Assembly: GCA_014695345.1 (NCBI GenBank)
Contig: JACJOC010000069.1
Span: 17,414-81,413 of the forward strand
DNA: 64,000 bases
Direction: 5' to 3'
Source of the DNA: Cyanobacteria bacterium FACHB-471
GTDB taxonomy: Bacteria; Cyanobacteriota; Cyanobacteriia; Elainellales; Elainellaceae
Shown piece by piece: positions 16,940 through 27,127 of the stretch. Position 1 is the stretch's first letter; each line of letters opens with the position of its first letter. A program made the position numbers and the translations under genes. The notes beneath the pieces were generated by a model. The model ran no database searches and was not told the DNA's origin. It saw only the letters and a program-made list of their open reading frames with translations.

Positions 16940-19900
16940 CTAGTGGGTGGATACCATCGCCGCATCCAACAAAAACTTGACTTTGTTGATCAGTTCCAAG
17001 GTAGAAAAGCCTTTTGTCAGATAGTCCGTTGCTCCTAAACGTTTTGCTTCGGTGAACCATTCCTCCGACAATCGCGAAGAGATTACCAGAATAGGAGCTG
17101 TGACTTTTGCTTGTCGGCACCGATCAGTTAGCGTAAAACCATCCATATTTGGCATTTCAATGTCTGTGATGATCAGAGTAGGAGTATGTTTTTGCAGCCA
17201 GTTCCAGGCTTCCAGTCCATCCACACAAGTATGAGTGGAATAGCCATAGGCGTGCAGACTGATCTCCAGCCTTCGTCGAATCAGTGCGGCATCATCAACG
17301 ATGAGAATGGTTGGCGTTGTCTCTTCTAAGTCTGGAACATCAGGTTCTGAAGGCGGAACTTCAGTGGGTTGGGGGAGCTTGGCTGGAGCCGTTAAAAGTT
17401 GTTCTAGTAAAGCAGTTGCTTCTAAAACAGGAATCAGGGTGCCATTGGTTTGCAAGCTGACTCCCATTAAACCGTCGGGTCCAACAAGAGGACTAGGAAG
17501 TGGATTGATCAGTAAGTCGGCTTGTTCTAAAAGCTCATCAGCAATCAGCCAGATGCCTTGCAAGCTGTCTTGAGGACGAATGTGGAGACAAACTGCCGTG
17601 TCAGGTAATGGGCGGGCGTGAGTCTGAGGTCGCCAGTATTCCAGTAGATCTAGTGCAGGAACTGCTTCAGTTTCGCTCTCAACCACGCGAGAGTAAACAG
17701 AATTTGTTTCTTTCAGAAAAGTGATGTTTAAGGAATCGAGTAGAGCAGTCGTCCTGATCGATTCTGTAGGAATTGCGAAAATGCGATCGCCCGCCTGAAG
17801 CAGGAGACAGGGAACCAACAGATGAGGCACCGGAAACTGAAGATGAAAGGTTGTGCCAACTCCTAGCGTAGTGTCAAGATTTAACTTTCCGCCAATTCGA
17901 GAAATCTGAGCCGAAACCACATCCATACCCACTCCACGCCCCGAAATATCATTCGGGTCAGCCTCGGAACTAAATCCTGGTTGACAAATCACGGATAGCA
18001 GTTCAGCCGAGGTTTGAGTCTGGGTTAGTGGCAAGCCCAATGCTTCAGCCTTGAGCCGGATTGCTTCTGCGTCAATACCTCGACCATCATCTTGAAAGGA
18101 TAGTTGAAATGTGTTGCCACGTCGTTGAAGGGACAAAGAAATCGTACCTTGCTCAGGCTTACCTTGAATGAGGCGTTGATCGACAGGCTCTAATCCGTGA
18201 GCACAGGCATTGCGGATCAGGTGCAGCAGAGCTGGCTCCAAGTTTCGGGCAGTGCTGACATCCAGTTCAATCTGCTCTCCTTGTACGACCAGTTGCGCGG
18301 GTTTGCCGTAGCGAGTTGTCAGATCTCGAAGGACTGCTCTCGCCCGGAAGCTGAGATTTTCAAATGGAACGAGGCGACTATCTTCAACCGTATCTTGAAG
18401 CTTGAGCAGGTTACTATCTAAGTTCTGCAAACTCTCAGCCGTCTGACGAATCACCCGTTCTGTTTCTCTGCCTAATTCAGATAGCCTTAAGTTTGTTTCT
18501 AGCAGTCGGTTAATGGTTGTGTAACCCTGCCGATAGCGTTCGGGCGTCGGACCTTGCGTATTGCGTCTCAGGTTATCTAAAAGGGCATAGTCATCCTGAA
18601 TTTGGCGAAGATAAGTGATATGTTGGGCACCTTCCTGAGCCAGAGCCACTAGCTGATTGATTTGAGTTTTTAGCGTTTGATAAAATCCACGGGCTGTACG
18701 AGCCGTAAGTAAGGTTTCTATTAAATATTGAGCTGATTGATCTAGTTTTTCTAGAGGAACAGGAATCTGAATTTTATCTGCAAGGTCGTTAGAGCGATCG
18801 GACGGAGCTTGAAAGATATGCCGGGGAGAAGCAGCAGACGGAGCTTGAGCACCTGAAAGGTTTTGCGCTTGTGCTGAATCTGGAGCAGTGGAGTCAGTAG
18901 ATTGATTCGGCGACTCTGGTAAATCCTCCACTTGTATCAGGTCAACCGTGATGTCAACCTGCTCAAGCTGGTCAGAGGCTGCATCAGAGGGGCGATCGCT
19001 CCAGTCTGCTGCCCAGTCCAGGTCATCTGAGCCTGAATCAACCTTAAAATCTAACAGGTTAGATTCATCCCCAAACCTATCTAAGAATCCAACTTCTGCT
19101 GTTGTCGTTAGGTCGGGTTGGTCAGACGCAGGGCTGAGAAAATCGAGGGAATCTTCTTCGAGGACCAGCCCTTCGGCAAGATTCGCATCATCTAGGAAGA
19201 GGCTGGTATCAGTCAGGTCGTCGGATTCCTCTGGCTCATCCAGGAAGGAGAGGGGTTGACTGAAATCAAGCAATGCATCATCTGAAGAACTATCTAAAAG
19301 GTTTTCTGAAAAGACTTCTGATGTATTGTCTAACTCGCTGATCAACTCACTATCCAGTAAATTGAGTGAGTCAAACTGATGTTGTACAGGAGCATATTCT
19401 AAAGTTACATCTGAATTCACTTCTCTGTTTGCTGTCCAGTCTTCTTCAGGTACTTCTGTCCAGTTCAGCTCAAAAGCGATCGGAGCACCACTTTGCTTGG
19501 CACAAGTTTTTAGGACGTGAAAGAGACGCAGCCATTGCGATCGCCAAATTGAGTTTTCTGGACGCTCAAACAGTTGCTGAGCCTGATCAAGCAGTTGAAA
19601 CCACCCCACCGCAAACTGCAAATCTTGCCCTACCTGCTGAAGTTGAGTCAGCGTTTGCTGCGCCAGAGTGCGCGTCATTTCCAGGACAGAACCTTGGGCT
19701 GGGGCTTGTTCCAGCGCAATCTCTAAGTCCAGCACGATCATGTCAAAGCCCTGATCGGCAAACTCCTGATGCAGTTGTTTTTGCTCATTCCAGGTGGGTA
19801 GATATCGCTCCCGCACCTCTCCATGCAGGAATTGAACCCGAGTTAGAATCGGCGCAATTTGAGCAACAGCAGACTCATCTGAAGTGGGTAAATCTAAGGC

Positions 19901-20254
19901 GCTGGCTAACAGTTCACCTGTTTCTAGTAATGTTTGCTGCAGGTAGCCGTCTGTCAGGGGAGGAGCCAGTTCGAGGTAGCGGAGGTCGGACAGCAAATCT
20001 TCAACCACAGTTGCGAGCTTTAGAATCGCTTCAGCCGTGACCGTGACCGCGCCACCTTTGATCGTGTGGATACACCGATAAAGTTCCCGAACGTCACTCG
20101 TCCAGGACTCGGTATGGAGCCGCTTAGTGATTTGGTTATAGCGTTGCAGACAGTCTTGAGTATCTACGACAAATAGGGTGAGTAGCTCTTGCTGCAACTG
20201 AGCTTCGGCGAGTGCTTCTGGATCTCTTGAAGGATCAACGTCTGAAATCGACAT
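16940..20254 (-). CDS. CheA-type hybrid kinase (Hpt, ATPase, CheW, REC)
   Basis: A 1104-residue chemosensory kinase. One Hpt domain (about 15-125) has its phospho-acceptor at His63 in CIHTIKGG. A helical segment and a long acidic Asp/Glu/Ser-rich linker (about 280-470) follow. The kinase core has the N box LIRNACAHGLEP, the DDGRGID box and SGRGVGMDVV. A CheW-like domain and a C-terminal receiver (about 985-1100) with ITDIEMPNMDG complete it. I prefer the ATG at 20254 to the TTG at 20284. It ends the minus cluster that holds two dCache receptors, a CheW and a CheY, and resembles the PilL/tax-type kinase of cyanobacterial pilus motility. It differs from the plus-cluster CheA in having one Hpt and the acidic linker. 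Confidence 0.93.
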   Translation of the reverse strand: MSISDVDPSRDPEALAEAQLQQELLTLFVVDTQDCLQRYNQITKRLHTESWTSDVRELYRCIHTIKGGAVTVTAEAILKLATVVEDLLSDLRYLELAPPLTDGYLQQTLLETGELLASALDLPTSDESAVAQIAPILTRVQFLHGEVRERYLPTWNEQKQLHQEFADQGFDMIVLDLEIALEQAPAQGSVLEMTRTLAQQTLTQLQQVGQDLQFAVGWFQLLDQAQQLFERPENSIWRSQWLRLFHVLKTCAKQSGAPIAFELNWTEVPEEDWTANREVNSDVTLEYAPVQHQFDSLNLLDSELISELDNTSEVFSENLLDSSSDDALLDFSQPLSFLDEPEESDDLTDTSLFLDDANLAEGLVLEEDSLDFLSPASDQPDLTTTAEVGFLDRFGDESNLLDFKVDSGSDDLDWAADWSDRPSDAASDQLEQVDITVDLIQVEDLPESPNQSTDSTAPDSAQAQNLSGAQAPSAASPRHIFQAPSDRSNDLADKIQIPVPLEKLDQSAQYLIETLLTARTARGFYQTLKTQINQLVALAQEGAQHITYLRQIQDDYALLDNLRRNTQGPTPERYRQGYTTINRLLETNLRLSELGRETERVIRQTAESLQNLDSNLLKLQDTVEDSRLVPFENLSFRARAVLRDLTTRYGKPAQLVVQGEQIELDVSTARNLEPALLHLIRNACAHGLEPVDQRLIQGKPEQGTISLSLQRRGNTFQLSFQDDGRGIDAEAIRLKAEALGLPLTQTQTSAELLSVICQPGFSSEADPNDISGRGVGMDVVSAQISRIGGKLNLDTTLGVGTTFHLQFPVPHLLVPCLLLQAGDRIFAIPTESIRTTALLDSLNITFLKETNSVYSRVVESETEAVPALDLLEYWRPQTHARPLPDTAVCLHIRPQDSLQGIWLIADELLEQADLLINPLPSPLVGPDGLMGVSLQTNGTLIPVLEATALLEQLLTAPAKLPQPTEVPPSEPDVPDLEETTPTILIVDDAALIRRRLEISLHAYGYSTHTCVDGLEAWNWLQKHTPTLIITDIEMPNMDGFTLTDRCRQAKVTAPILVISSRLSEEWFTEAKRLGATDYLTKGFSTLELINKVKFLLDAAMVSTH

Positions 20255-20314
20255 GATGACTAATTTGTGAGCGTCCTTGAACAAAATTCATGGGTTGAAT
20301 CGAGGCAATACCAA

Positions 20315-22789
20315 TCAGTTCATCAGTTGACCCACATCAGGCTGACTCACTGCAACATTCACAGTACTCGGATGGGGCTCCTCTAAAGCAGAGTGTCCGT
20401 TTTGGCGAGTTTGACTGTGAAAGGTAGGAAATGCAGGTTCGTGAGATGAATTGGGGATAGTACCAGGTCGCAACTTAAAGAAGTCAACCGTCTGGAGCAA
20501 CATTTGAGCTAGTTGCTCTATTTCTTGAGTCTGTGCCTTTGTCAAACTTGCCTGCTCGGATGTTTCAACGGCAATCGCCGCAATAGTACGAATAGACTGC
20601 AAAGCAGTTTGCACGGCAGTGGCGATCGCCTGACTGGACTGCACCATCTGCTGCCACGTTTGATCGACTTGCTCACTCGCCGTTTGAATCGTGTCAAACA
20701 CCTGCAAAGACTGGTCTACCCCAACGGTAAAGTCACTCACCTGCTGACTAATTTCTTGAACGTCATAGTCCAATCCAGATACCGTAGTTTGAATTTGGTC
20801 GGTTCTCTGTTGCAGCAAAATCAAACTTTGGTTGGTTTGAGATGCGAGGTCGTCTACCTGAGCCGCGACCGTTTCAAACTCACGGGTAATGCTGGCAAAC
20901 TGTTGTGGATCTTGTTGCATTGCGGCCCGGTTTGCCAACATAGACGCATTTACCGCCAAAATCCGAGTCATGGAGGCAATTCGTTTTTGGTCCTTGGCAA
21001 ATTGGGCCGCCAGTTCCACATAACTGGTGAGCATTTCGACCCGTTTGGTGATCTGGTTTGTGTTTTGCTGAAGGCTACTCATTCCTTCAGAAATAGTGGT
21101 GATTTCTTGCTGTCCTTGGAGCGTTGCGGATTGAGTTAACCGAACTGCTTCACTAGTAGCAGTTATTTGTTGTGCAGCCTCTTGAGATAAGTCATCCACC
21201 GTCTCGATCAGGTTTTGCACCTGGATGATGGACTCTGTTTGCTGTTCAGCGTTATTTGAAACCGAGACTGCCGATTTTTCTAACTGGTTTGCTCCTTGAG
21301 CAACGTATTCCGTAGTGCCCAAAACGATCGCAATGACGTGTCCTAACCGCTCGACCAGGCGATTTAAGGTATTCGCGATTGAGCCAGTCACTCCAGTGCT
21401 GCTGCGGGCTTCTACCGTCAAGTCACCTGATTCGAGCGCCGCAACCATTCTCAAAAGCTGCTCAACTTCGGTTTGCAGCTTTTGATTGGCTTGCTCGGCG
21501 ATCGCCATCTGCTTTAATTGTTCTTCGGTTTGGACGCGATTAACCAGATCTTGCTGAATTTGTTCCTGGTCAAGTTTGAGTTGCTCTAGGGCTTTAAAGA
21601 AAGCAGTGGAGATTTGTTCTACTTCGTCTTGCTGCTCTAGGGCAGTCTTTTCTGCATCCGTACCGGCTATCCGATGACACTCAGCCAACATGGGCCGCAG
21701 GCGGTGATTGAGCGATCGCACCGACAGAGCCACCACCAGTGCTAAAGCCAACCCGACGGCAAGCGTTCCACCCACTGTGATGAGTGCAACCCGATCAAAC
21801 ACTGCTTCATAGGGCACAAAGGCAACGGCAATCCACTCTCTTTCAGGAATCTGTTCGTAGGCCCAGTACCCCTCCTCACCTTCTAAAATTCCAGCTTGAC
21901 CGGTCATCTCTGACCAAACGGGTTCTAGCCCCGGAACTGATTGATAGGTGGCTACCGGGTCTGCCTCATTGGCAGCAGATGGATTGGCAATCACCTGCCC
22001 GGTTCTAGTCAGCAGTGCTGTATATCCGGCTCCTTGCGTTACGGGTGTCTCGATTACATCATTGAATGCAGTGGGGTCTAGTTCGACAAACACCGTTCCT
22101 AGCCAACCTGCACTATCATCCAGAATCTGAGCATAGTAGGTGGTCTTGTGTTGCTCCTCTAAGGCAGGGGATGACCAAACATCCTCTTGAGGGACAAAAA
22201 AGGTGCGGTAGCGATCGCTTTCAGGATAGAAGCTGTTGGCTTGAGTTCCGTCTACATAACGAACGTCATTGTAAGGCGGAGACAATAACGTTCCAGCCGC
22301 ATCTGGCTCCCCCGAATCAAGATAGTAGTAGGCAGAAAACCACTGTTGCTGAGGCAAAATGCCATTTTGACTTTGACCAATACCTAAACCCCTAACAAAA
22401 CTGGGGCGGTCTTTAAACAATTCAAATAGCAGTTGTCGATAGGTTTCGGCTGAATTGGTATTGCGAAGATGCAGCGCCAGGATGCTGGTTCTCAGGCTCT
22501 CTGCAAAGAGCTCGGCTTGTTCCAAACGACCATCTAAGAGCTGTACTTTATCACTCACAGCTTGTTGGATTTGTGCTTCTGCCTGGTATTTGACAATTTC
22601 ACCAAACAGAAAAGTAATGCCACCCACTCCCACCAAAGCACCTCCCACAACTGAGATGAACAATTTGGTGCCAATCGAGTTGAGACGAAACCGTTGAATG
22701 AGTGGAAGCTGATTGATCGCTCTGAGAAAACTCATTCTACTAGCAGAGTTAGGGGTGGAAGGTCGGGGAGTGTGGGGTGTGAATGACAT
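20315..22789 (-). CDS. dCache chemoreceptor with degenerate signalling tip (PilJ type)
   Basis: An 824-residue receptor. A cytoplasmic N-terminus leads to TM1 (43-63), a large periplasmic dCache-like ligand domain (about 66-330) and TM2 (334-358). A HAMP-like region and coiled coil (360-440), a second HAMP-like segment (LLRMVAALESGDLTVEARSS) and a signalling domain (about 490-780) follow. The tip reads RILAVNASMLANRAAMQQDP where classical receptors have TNLLALNAAIEAARAGE, so it is of the divergent PilJ kind. It lies 60 bp upstream of the CheA hybrid and 110 bp downstream of another receptor in the same operon. The ligand is unknown; the neighbouring binding protein is a candidate partner. Confidence 0.9.
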   Translation of the reverse strand: MSFTPHTPRPSTPNSASRMSFLRAINQLPLIQRFRLNSIGTKLFISVVGGALVGVGGITFLFGEIVKYQAEAQIQQAVSDKVQLLDGRLEQAELFAESLRTSILALHLRNTNSAETYRQLLFELFKDRPSFVRGLGIGQSQNGILPQQQWFSAYYYLDSGEPDAAGTLLSPPYNDVRYVDGTQANSFYPESDRYRTFFVPQEDVWSSPALEEQHKTTYYAQILDDSAGWLGTVFVELDPTAFNDVIETPVTQGAGYTALLTRTGQVIANPSAANEADPVATYQSVPGLEPVWSEMTGQAGILEGEEGYWAYEQIPEREWIAVAFVPYEAVFDRVALITVGGTLAVGLALALVVALSVRSLNHRLRPMLAECHRIAGTDAEKTALEQQDEVEQISTAFFKALEQLKLDQEQIQQDLVNRVQTEEQLKQMAIAEQANQKLQTEVEQLLRMVAALESGDLTVEARSSTGVTGSIANTLNRLVERLGHVIAIVLGTTEYVAQGANQLEKSAVSVSNNAEQQTESIIQVQNLIETVDDLSQEAAQQITATSEAVRLTQSATLQGQQEITTISEGMSSLQQNTNQITKRVEMLTSYVELAAQFAKDQKRIASMTRILAVNASMLANRAAMQQDPQQFASITREFETVAAQVDDLASQTNQSLILLQQRTDQIQTTVSGLDYDVQEISQQVSDFTVGVDQSLQVFDTIQTASEQVDQTWQQMVQSSQAIATAVQTALQSIRTIAAIAVETSEQASLTKAQTQEIEQLAQMLLQTVDFFKLRPGTIPNSSHEPAFPTFHSQTRQNGHSALEEPHPSTVNVAVSQPDVGQLMN

Positions 22790-22899
22790 AAACGATCTGA
22801 ATAAAGTTCAGGAATATGAAAGTTGCCGAATCGATACAAAACACTTCAAACCGCACACCCTGTCCTGTTTAGACCAACATGAAACCTGCTTGAAATTGT

Positions 22900-25887
22900 T
22901 TAGAGCGATCGCTTAGGAACAGTTTGAGCCGAGAGATGCGTTTCAACCCTGTCCGATGTGTTAGCAGAGATGTCCACGGTTGGAACTTTTGCCTGAGAGA
23001 GATCTACGGGTGTTTGAATTACCGTTTTGTCGCCTTTTAAGGTTGGCAACTGGAAGAATTCAATACTTTGCAGCAGTTGATTAGACAGCAGATTCATTTT
23101 CTCGGACTGAGTGCGGGTGCGTTGAGACAAGCCCGCCGTTTGGGTAGCAATTTCGGCAATGTCTCGAACCACTTGAGCCGCAGACTGAGCCGCATTTACG
23201 ATTGCCTGACTGGATTGAGTTACTGCCTCACCTGCATTTACAGTTTCCTCTGTCACCACTTGGACACTGCTAAATACCTGACTGGATTGATCAACCCCTT
23301 CAGTGAAGCCTCTCACCAAGCCTCCCAGGTTCTGAATGTTGGCATCAATGATCGAAACTACACTATGAATTTGGGTACTGCGTTGCTCTAGTGTCACCAG
23401 TCCTTCATTGGTTTGCTGCGCCAATCGACCCACCTGATTGGCGATCGAATCAAACTCACGGGCAACAACGGCAAATTGTCTGGGGTCGCGTTGCTCAGAG
23501 GCGCGAGCGGCGACCAGCGAAGCGTTGAGTGCCAGTGTTTGAGTCAGGGAAGCAATCTGGCTTTGTTCCTGCACAAACTGGTCAGCAAGTCCGACGAATT
23601 CGCCTAGCGTTTTCATCTGTTGCACGATTCGGTTGGTACCTTCTTGCAAGACCTCAATTCCTTGCGTCAAAGTAGCGATCGCTCCCTGTCCTTGTTCCAC
23701 AGTGAACCGCACACTTTCCAGCGAAGTGGTGGTTGCTCTGGCTTTCTCAGCCGAGCTTTGCGCCATTTGCTCAACTTGCTCGGTCAATTGCAAAACCTGA
23801 GTAACCGCCTGTGCCTGCTGTTCGGTGTTAGTCGCCACGACTTCAGCCATTGCCTTTTGTTGGTTGGCTCCTTCTGAAACCTGCTGAGCCGCCTCAACCA
23901 CCTGAGTCACTACAGCTGTGAGTCGCTCAATCAAACGGTTAAAGGTATCTGCAACTAGTCCTGTGGTGCGATCGCTCACTCTTGCCTGAGTGGTCAAATC
24001 TCCTTCTTCTACTTCAGATACAACGTCTAGCAAATGACTCACTTCTTGCTGCAAAATCTCACTTTCTATCGCAATTGACACCAGGTTTGCGACTGAGGTG
24101 ACGAATGTTTGTTCATCTGCCTGCCATGCCCGCTCAGCGTTGCGGTCACAGCGAATCACGCCAGCCGTTTGACCCCCAATCTGAATTGGAATGTTTAAGA
24201 CCGACTGAATACCAGATGCAATTTTCTCATTTGCAAAGAGGTTATAAATTGCAGGGTTAGCAATAGCATTTGTGGTGGCAATCACCGTATCAATCGCCTG
24301 AAAATACTCCTTTGCATGAATCGCGGTCAAGATATCTGCATCTTTATGCTGTTTGGTGAAATGGTCATACTGATCCAGACAGGTAAGTCCAGTGCGATCG
24401 CTCGTATACACCCAAATGCTGACGCAATCCACCTGAATGGTTTGGGCGATCGTCTCAGTAAAGGCTTTAGCCACCTCTTGAGCATCTCCTTGAATCAGCG
24501 CTTCATTTTGAGCCAGACTTGCCAACATATCGTTTTGATGGCTTAACTGCTCCGAGTTTTGGCGCAAGGTTTGCAGCAGGTTTTGAATCTGGGCCGCCAT
24601 CTGGTTGACGTTGGCACCCAAAATTGCAAACTCATCACTACCTCGCACTGGGATTCGGGCTTCTAACTCACCTTGTCCCAACTTTTCAACCGTTTTGGTG
24701 ACTCGCTGAATCGGGTCAGTGGCCCGTTTTGCTAAGAACGCACCCAACGCAGCTGCGACGAGAGCAGTTAGGACTGTACCCAGGGCGATCGCTCGCAACA
24801 ACTGCCCCTGAGGCACAAAAGCAACATTAGATTCAACTGAGGTGACAACGCTCCAATCCAGGTTTGCAGCCGTTCTGATGGGGGCATAGGCATTTAGCTG
24901 TTCACCCGTTGCGGACTCTGCTAACCAGGCTTGCTGCCGTTTTTCGGCACTCACTTCAGGGAAAAGGGGCACCGCCTCAGCGATCGCCCCACCTAGTGCA
25001 TTACTGTCAGTATCAGGTAAGTCTTGGAACACATTGCCTGAACTATCCACCAGCCGGTAGGTTGTTCCCTCGCGCAAGCTCGCTGTTCTGAGAACTGCGT
25101 TTCCCACATACTCTACCGGAATCCTGGCTGCAACGACCGCGATTGTTCTTCCAGACTCATCTGCGACCGGAGCCGCTACATAAATGGAGAGCCTTTCCGT
25201 GCCATCTACACCCGTCGTTGTACTCGGTTCACTCACAACGGCTTGTTCTGTGCTGAGAACTTGCTGAAAGTAAGCCGCATCTTTCTGATTCAGTTCACGC
25301 GCAGAACCTTGAGATTGGGCAATCACCTCACCCTGGAGATCGTATAAAGCAATACTTGAGTAGGTTCGATAGTCTTGAACAAATGTAGTAAATTCCTCTG
25401 ATGCAGCTTGCTCCAGCACGGCCCGCTGTGGAGAAGTGGCACTAAGATTACCCACTCCCTCATCTTCAATGAGGTGATGGGCGATCGTGGCGACCGTTTT
25501 GATGTTAGCCAATCGTTCTTCCAGGAAGCGACTCACCTGGTCAGAAAGCTGATTTGCCTCAAGCAACTTTTCTTCAGCAATCTGTTGAGTAATCGCACTG
25601 TCTCCAGAACGATAGGCATACCAACCCACCATCGATACAGGCAGCACACCAAACACAGTTGCCAAAATAGTCGCTTTAACACCAATGCTCAACCCCCTGC
25701 CTAGCAGGTAGTCTTTCGAGAGATTCAGACCCGATCTTCTAATCGATTGTTTTAACTTTGAGGTAGCGATATCCATCATTGCTGGACCTCCAGGAGAAGG
25801 CGAAGTTTGAGCAGATGGGGCTGAATTCGCTGTATTTTTAGGAGTATTCTGTTGGGAATCTGATACGTTCTGATGTTGAGCAGGCAT
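22900..25887 (-). CDS. dCache and GAF chemoreceptor (PilJ type)
   Basis: A 995-residue receptor. The cytoplasmic Gln/Pro/Ser-rich N-terminus (1-60) precedes TM1 (68-92), a dCache-type periplasmic domain (about 100-355) and TM2 (363-386). HAMP (387-440), a GAF domain (about 465-610), a HAMP-like segment (617-670) and the signalling domain (670-935) follow. The tip is divergent (TLALNASLVAARASEQRDP). The GAF domain with Cys489 and Cys504 is of the common phytochrome-like fold, but a bilin-attachment motif is not clear, so light sensing cannot be claimed. AGGAACC precedes the ATG. It starts 47 bp after the TRAP-type binding-protein gene. Confidence 0.9.
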   Translation of the reverse strand: MPAQHQNVSDSQQNTPKNTANSAPSAQTSPSPGGPAMMDIATSKLKQSIRRSGLNLSKDYLLGRGLSIGVKATILATVFGVLPVSMVGWYAYRSGDSAITQQIAEEKLLEANQLSDQVSRFLEERLANIKTVATIAHHLIEDEGVGNLSATSPQRAVLEQAASEEFTTFVQDYRTYSSIALYDLQGEVIAQSQGSARELNQKDAAYFQQVLSTEQAVVSEPSTTTGVDGTERLSIYVAAPVADESGRTIAVVAARIPVEYVGNAVLRTASLREGTTYRLVDSSGNVFQDLPDTDSNALGGAIAEAVPLFPEVSAEKRQQAWLAESATGEQLNAYAPIRTAANLDWSVVTSVESNVAFVPQGQLLRAIALGTVLTALVAAALGAFLAKRATDPIQRVTKTVEKLGQGELEARIPVRGSDEFAILGANVNQMAAQIQNLLQTLRQNSEQLSHQNDMLASLAQNEALIQGDAQEVAKAFTETIAQTIQVDCVSIWVYTSDRTGLTCLDQYDHFTKQHKDADILTAIHAKEYFQAIDTVIATTNAIANPAIYNLFANEKIASGIQSVLNIPIQIGGQTAGVIRCDRNAERAWQADEQTFVTSVANLVSIAIESEILQQEVSHLLDVVSEVEEGDLTTQARVSDRTTGLVADTFNRLIERLTAVVTQVVEAAQQVSEGANQQKAMAEVVATNTEQQAQAVTQVLQLTEQVEQMAQSSAEKARATTTSLESVRFTVEQGQGAIATLTQGIEVLQEGTNRIVQQMKTLGEFVGLADQFVQEQSQIASLTQTLALNASLVAARASEQRDPRQFAVVAREFDSIANQVGRLAQQTNEGLVTLEQRSTQIHSVVSIIDANIQNLGGLVRGFTEGVDQSSQVFSSVQVVTEETVNAGEAVTQSSQAIVNAAQSAAQVVRDIAEIATQTAGLSQRTRTQSEKMNLLSNQLLQSIEFFQLPTLKGDKTVIQTPVDLSQAKVPTVDISANTSDRVETHLSAQTVPKRSL

Positions 25888-25934
25888 AACGATAGGTTCC
25901 TACGTTATTTAAGTTGCATGAAAGCGAAAGATAT

Positions 25935-27044
25935 CTAACTAGGAGATATAAACTCACCCAGACTCTGTTCGTTAATTCGATTCCATTGATAAATTCCCTG
26001 GCGGAATCCTTTCCAGTTGTCATAAATCCTACGAAAACCGCCATCCTGGCTAGCAAATCCTTCGTATAGCTCCAAGGCTGCGGCTTGTGCGCCATTGATA
26101 ATTTCGCTAGAGTAAGGGGTCAACTCCGTTCCACTACTCACTAATCGCTGCAATGCCTCGCGATTGGCTGCATCATATTGAGAGAGCATCATAATCTGAG
26201 CCTCAGCAGCAGCAGCTTGCAGAGCTTGCTGATAGCCGGTAGGCAACTGATCCCAGGAGCCCCGATTCACAATCAGTTCATAAGTGGTTCCAGGCTCATG
26301 CCATCCTGGGTAGTAGTAGAATGGAGCAACTTTGTTTAGTCCTAATTTCTCATCTTCGTAAGGGCCAACCCACTCTGCCGCCTCAATATCATTTCGCTCA
26401 AGAGCAGGGGGAATTTCTTCAGGCGGGAGAGTTTGGGCGGCTGCCCCTAAACGCTTCATCACCTCTCCACCCAAACCCGGCATCCGAATTTTTAGCCCCT
26501 TCAAGTCAGCCAGGGTGTTTACTTTTCGCTTAAACCAACCTCCCATTTGGTTGCCTGTACTGCCTGCGGGAAAGTTGATTGCGTTGTAGTCGGCATACAC
26601 TTCCCGCAGCAGGTCTAACCCACCTGCCCCATACATCCAGGCTAGATGTTGGTTAGGACTTAGCCCAAACGGCACACTGGTCGCAAAGGCAAAAGCTGGA
26701 TTTTTGGAAGTGTAGTAATAGCCAGCCGTGTGACCACATTCGGCAGTGCCCGCCTGGATGGTATCCAAAATTTCCAAAGGAGGGGCAATTCCACCAGCAG
26801 GAAAGGCCGTGATCAGAAAATTTCCACCCGTTAACTCATTAACGCGATCGCAAATCAGTTTTGCTATCCCAAACACAATATCCAAGTTTTCGGGCCAACT
26901 GGTTGCCATTCGCCATTCAACTCGGGGCTGAGAACCTGATTGAACTTGAGAGCCAAAAAATTGGGGTTGATTGCTGCACGCAGCTAGAGTGCCTGCTGTA
27001 GCGGTGCCAATGGTGAGTTGACGAAGTAAATGTCTACGTTTCAC
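25935..27044 (-). CDS. TRAP-type (DctP/TakP-like) solute-binding lipoprotein
   Basis: A 369-residue periplasmic binding protein. The GTG start is followed by a Tat-type signal (KRRHLLRQLT) and the lipobox LAAC. The mature part shows TRAP hallmarks: WRMATSWPENL near the start, AGTAECGHTAGYYY, the substrate-carboxylate arginine region LKGLKIRMPGLGGEV, and AAEWVGPYEDEKLG. Family members bind 2-oxo acids, other monocarboxylates or related organic acids for uptake with DctQ/DctM permeases. No such permeases lie nearby; instead the gene sits between a CheW gene and a dCache receptor gene in a chemosensory operon. I infer it may present an organic acid to the receptors rather than, or as well as, serve transport. 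Confidence 0.88.
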   Translation of the reverse strand: MKRRHLLRQLTIGTATAGTLAACSNQPQFFGSQVQSGSQPRVEWRMATSWPENLDIVFGIAKLICDRVNELTGGNFLITAFPAGGIAPPLEILDTIQAGTAECGHTAGYYYTSKNPAFAFATSVPFGLSPNQHLAWMYGAGGLDLLREVYADYNAINFPAGSTGNQMGGWFKRKVNTLADLKGLKIRMPGLGGEVMKRLGAAAQTLPPEEIPPALERNDIEAAEWVGPYEDEKLGLNKVAPFYYYPGWHEPGTTYELIVNRGSWDQLPTGYQQALQAAAAEAQIMMLSQYDAANREALQRLVSSGTELTPYSSEIINGAQAAALELYEGFASQDGGFRRIYDNWKGFRQGIYQWNRINEQSLGEFISPS

Positions 27045-27127
27045 AGTTCTTCTCGTTTAAGGGTGAATGAAGTTTCAAGCAAAACGGTCCAGTTCATATA
27101 CCATCTTTTGCAGGGTAGGCAGTACTC

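Noticed and set aside
19366..20040. Plus-strand 224-codon frame
   Set aside because: Entirely antisense to the CheA hybrid; a shadow of its codon bias.
20513..21139. Plus-strand 208-codon frame
   Set aside because: Entirely antisense to the dCache receptor; a shadow frame.
22900..25887. Light-sensing (phytochrome/cyanobacteriochrome) receptor
   Set aside because: The GAF domain is clear but a chromophore-binding Cys motif is not convincing, so light sensing is not claimed.
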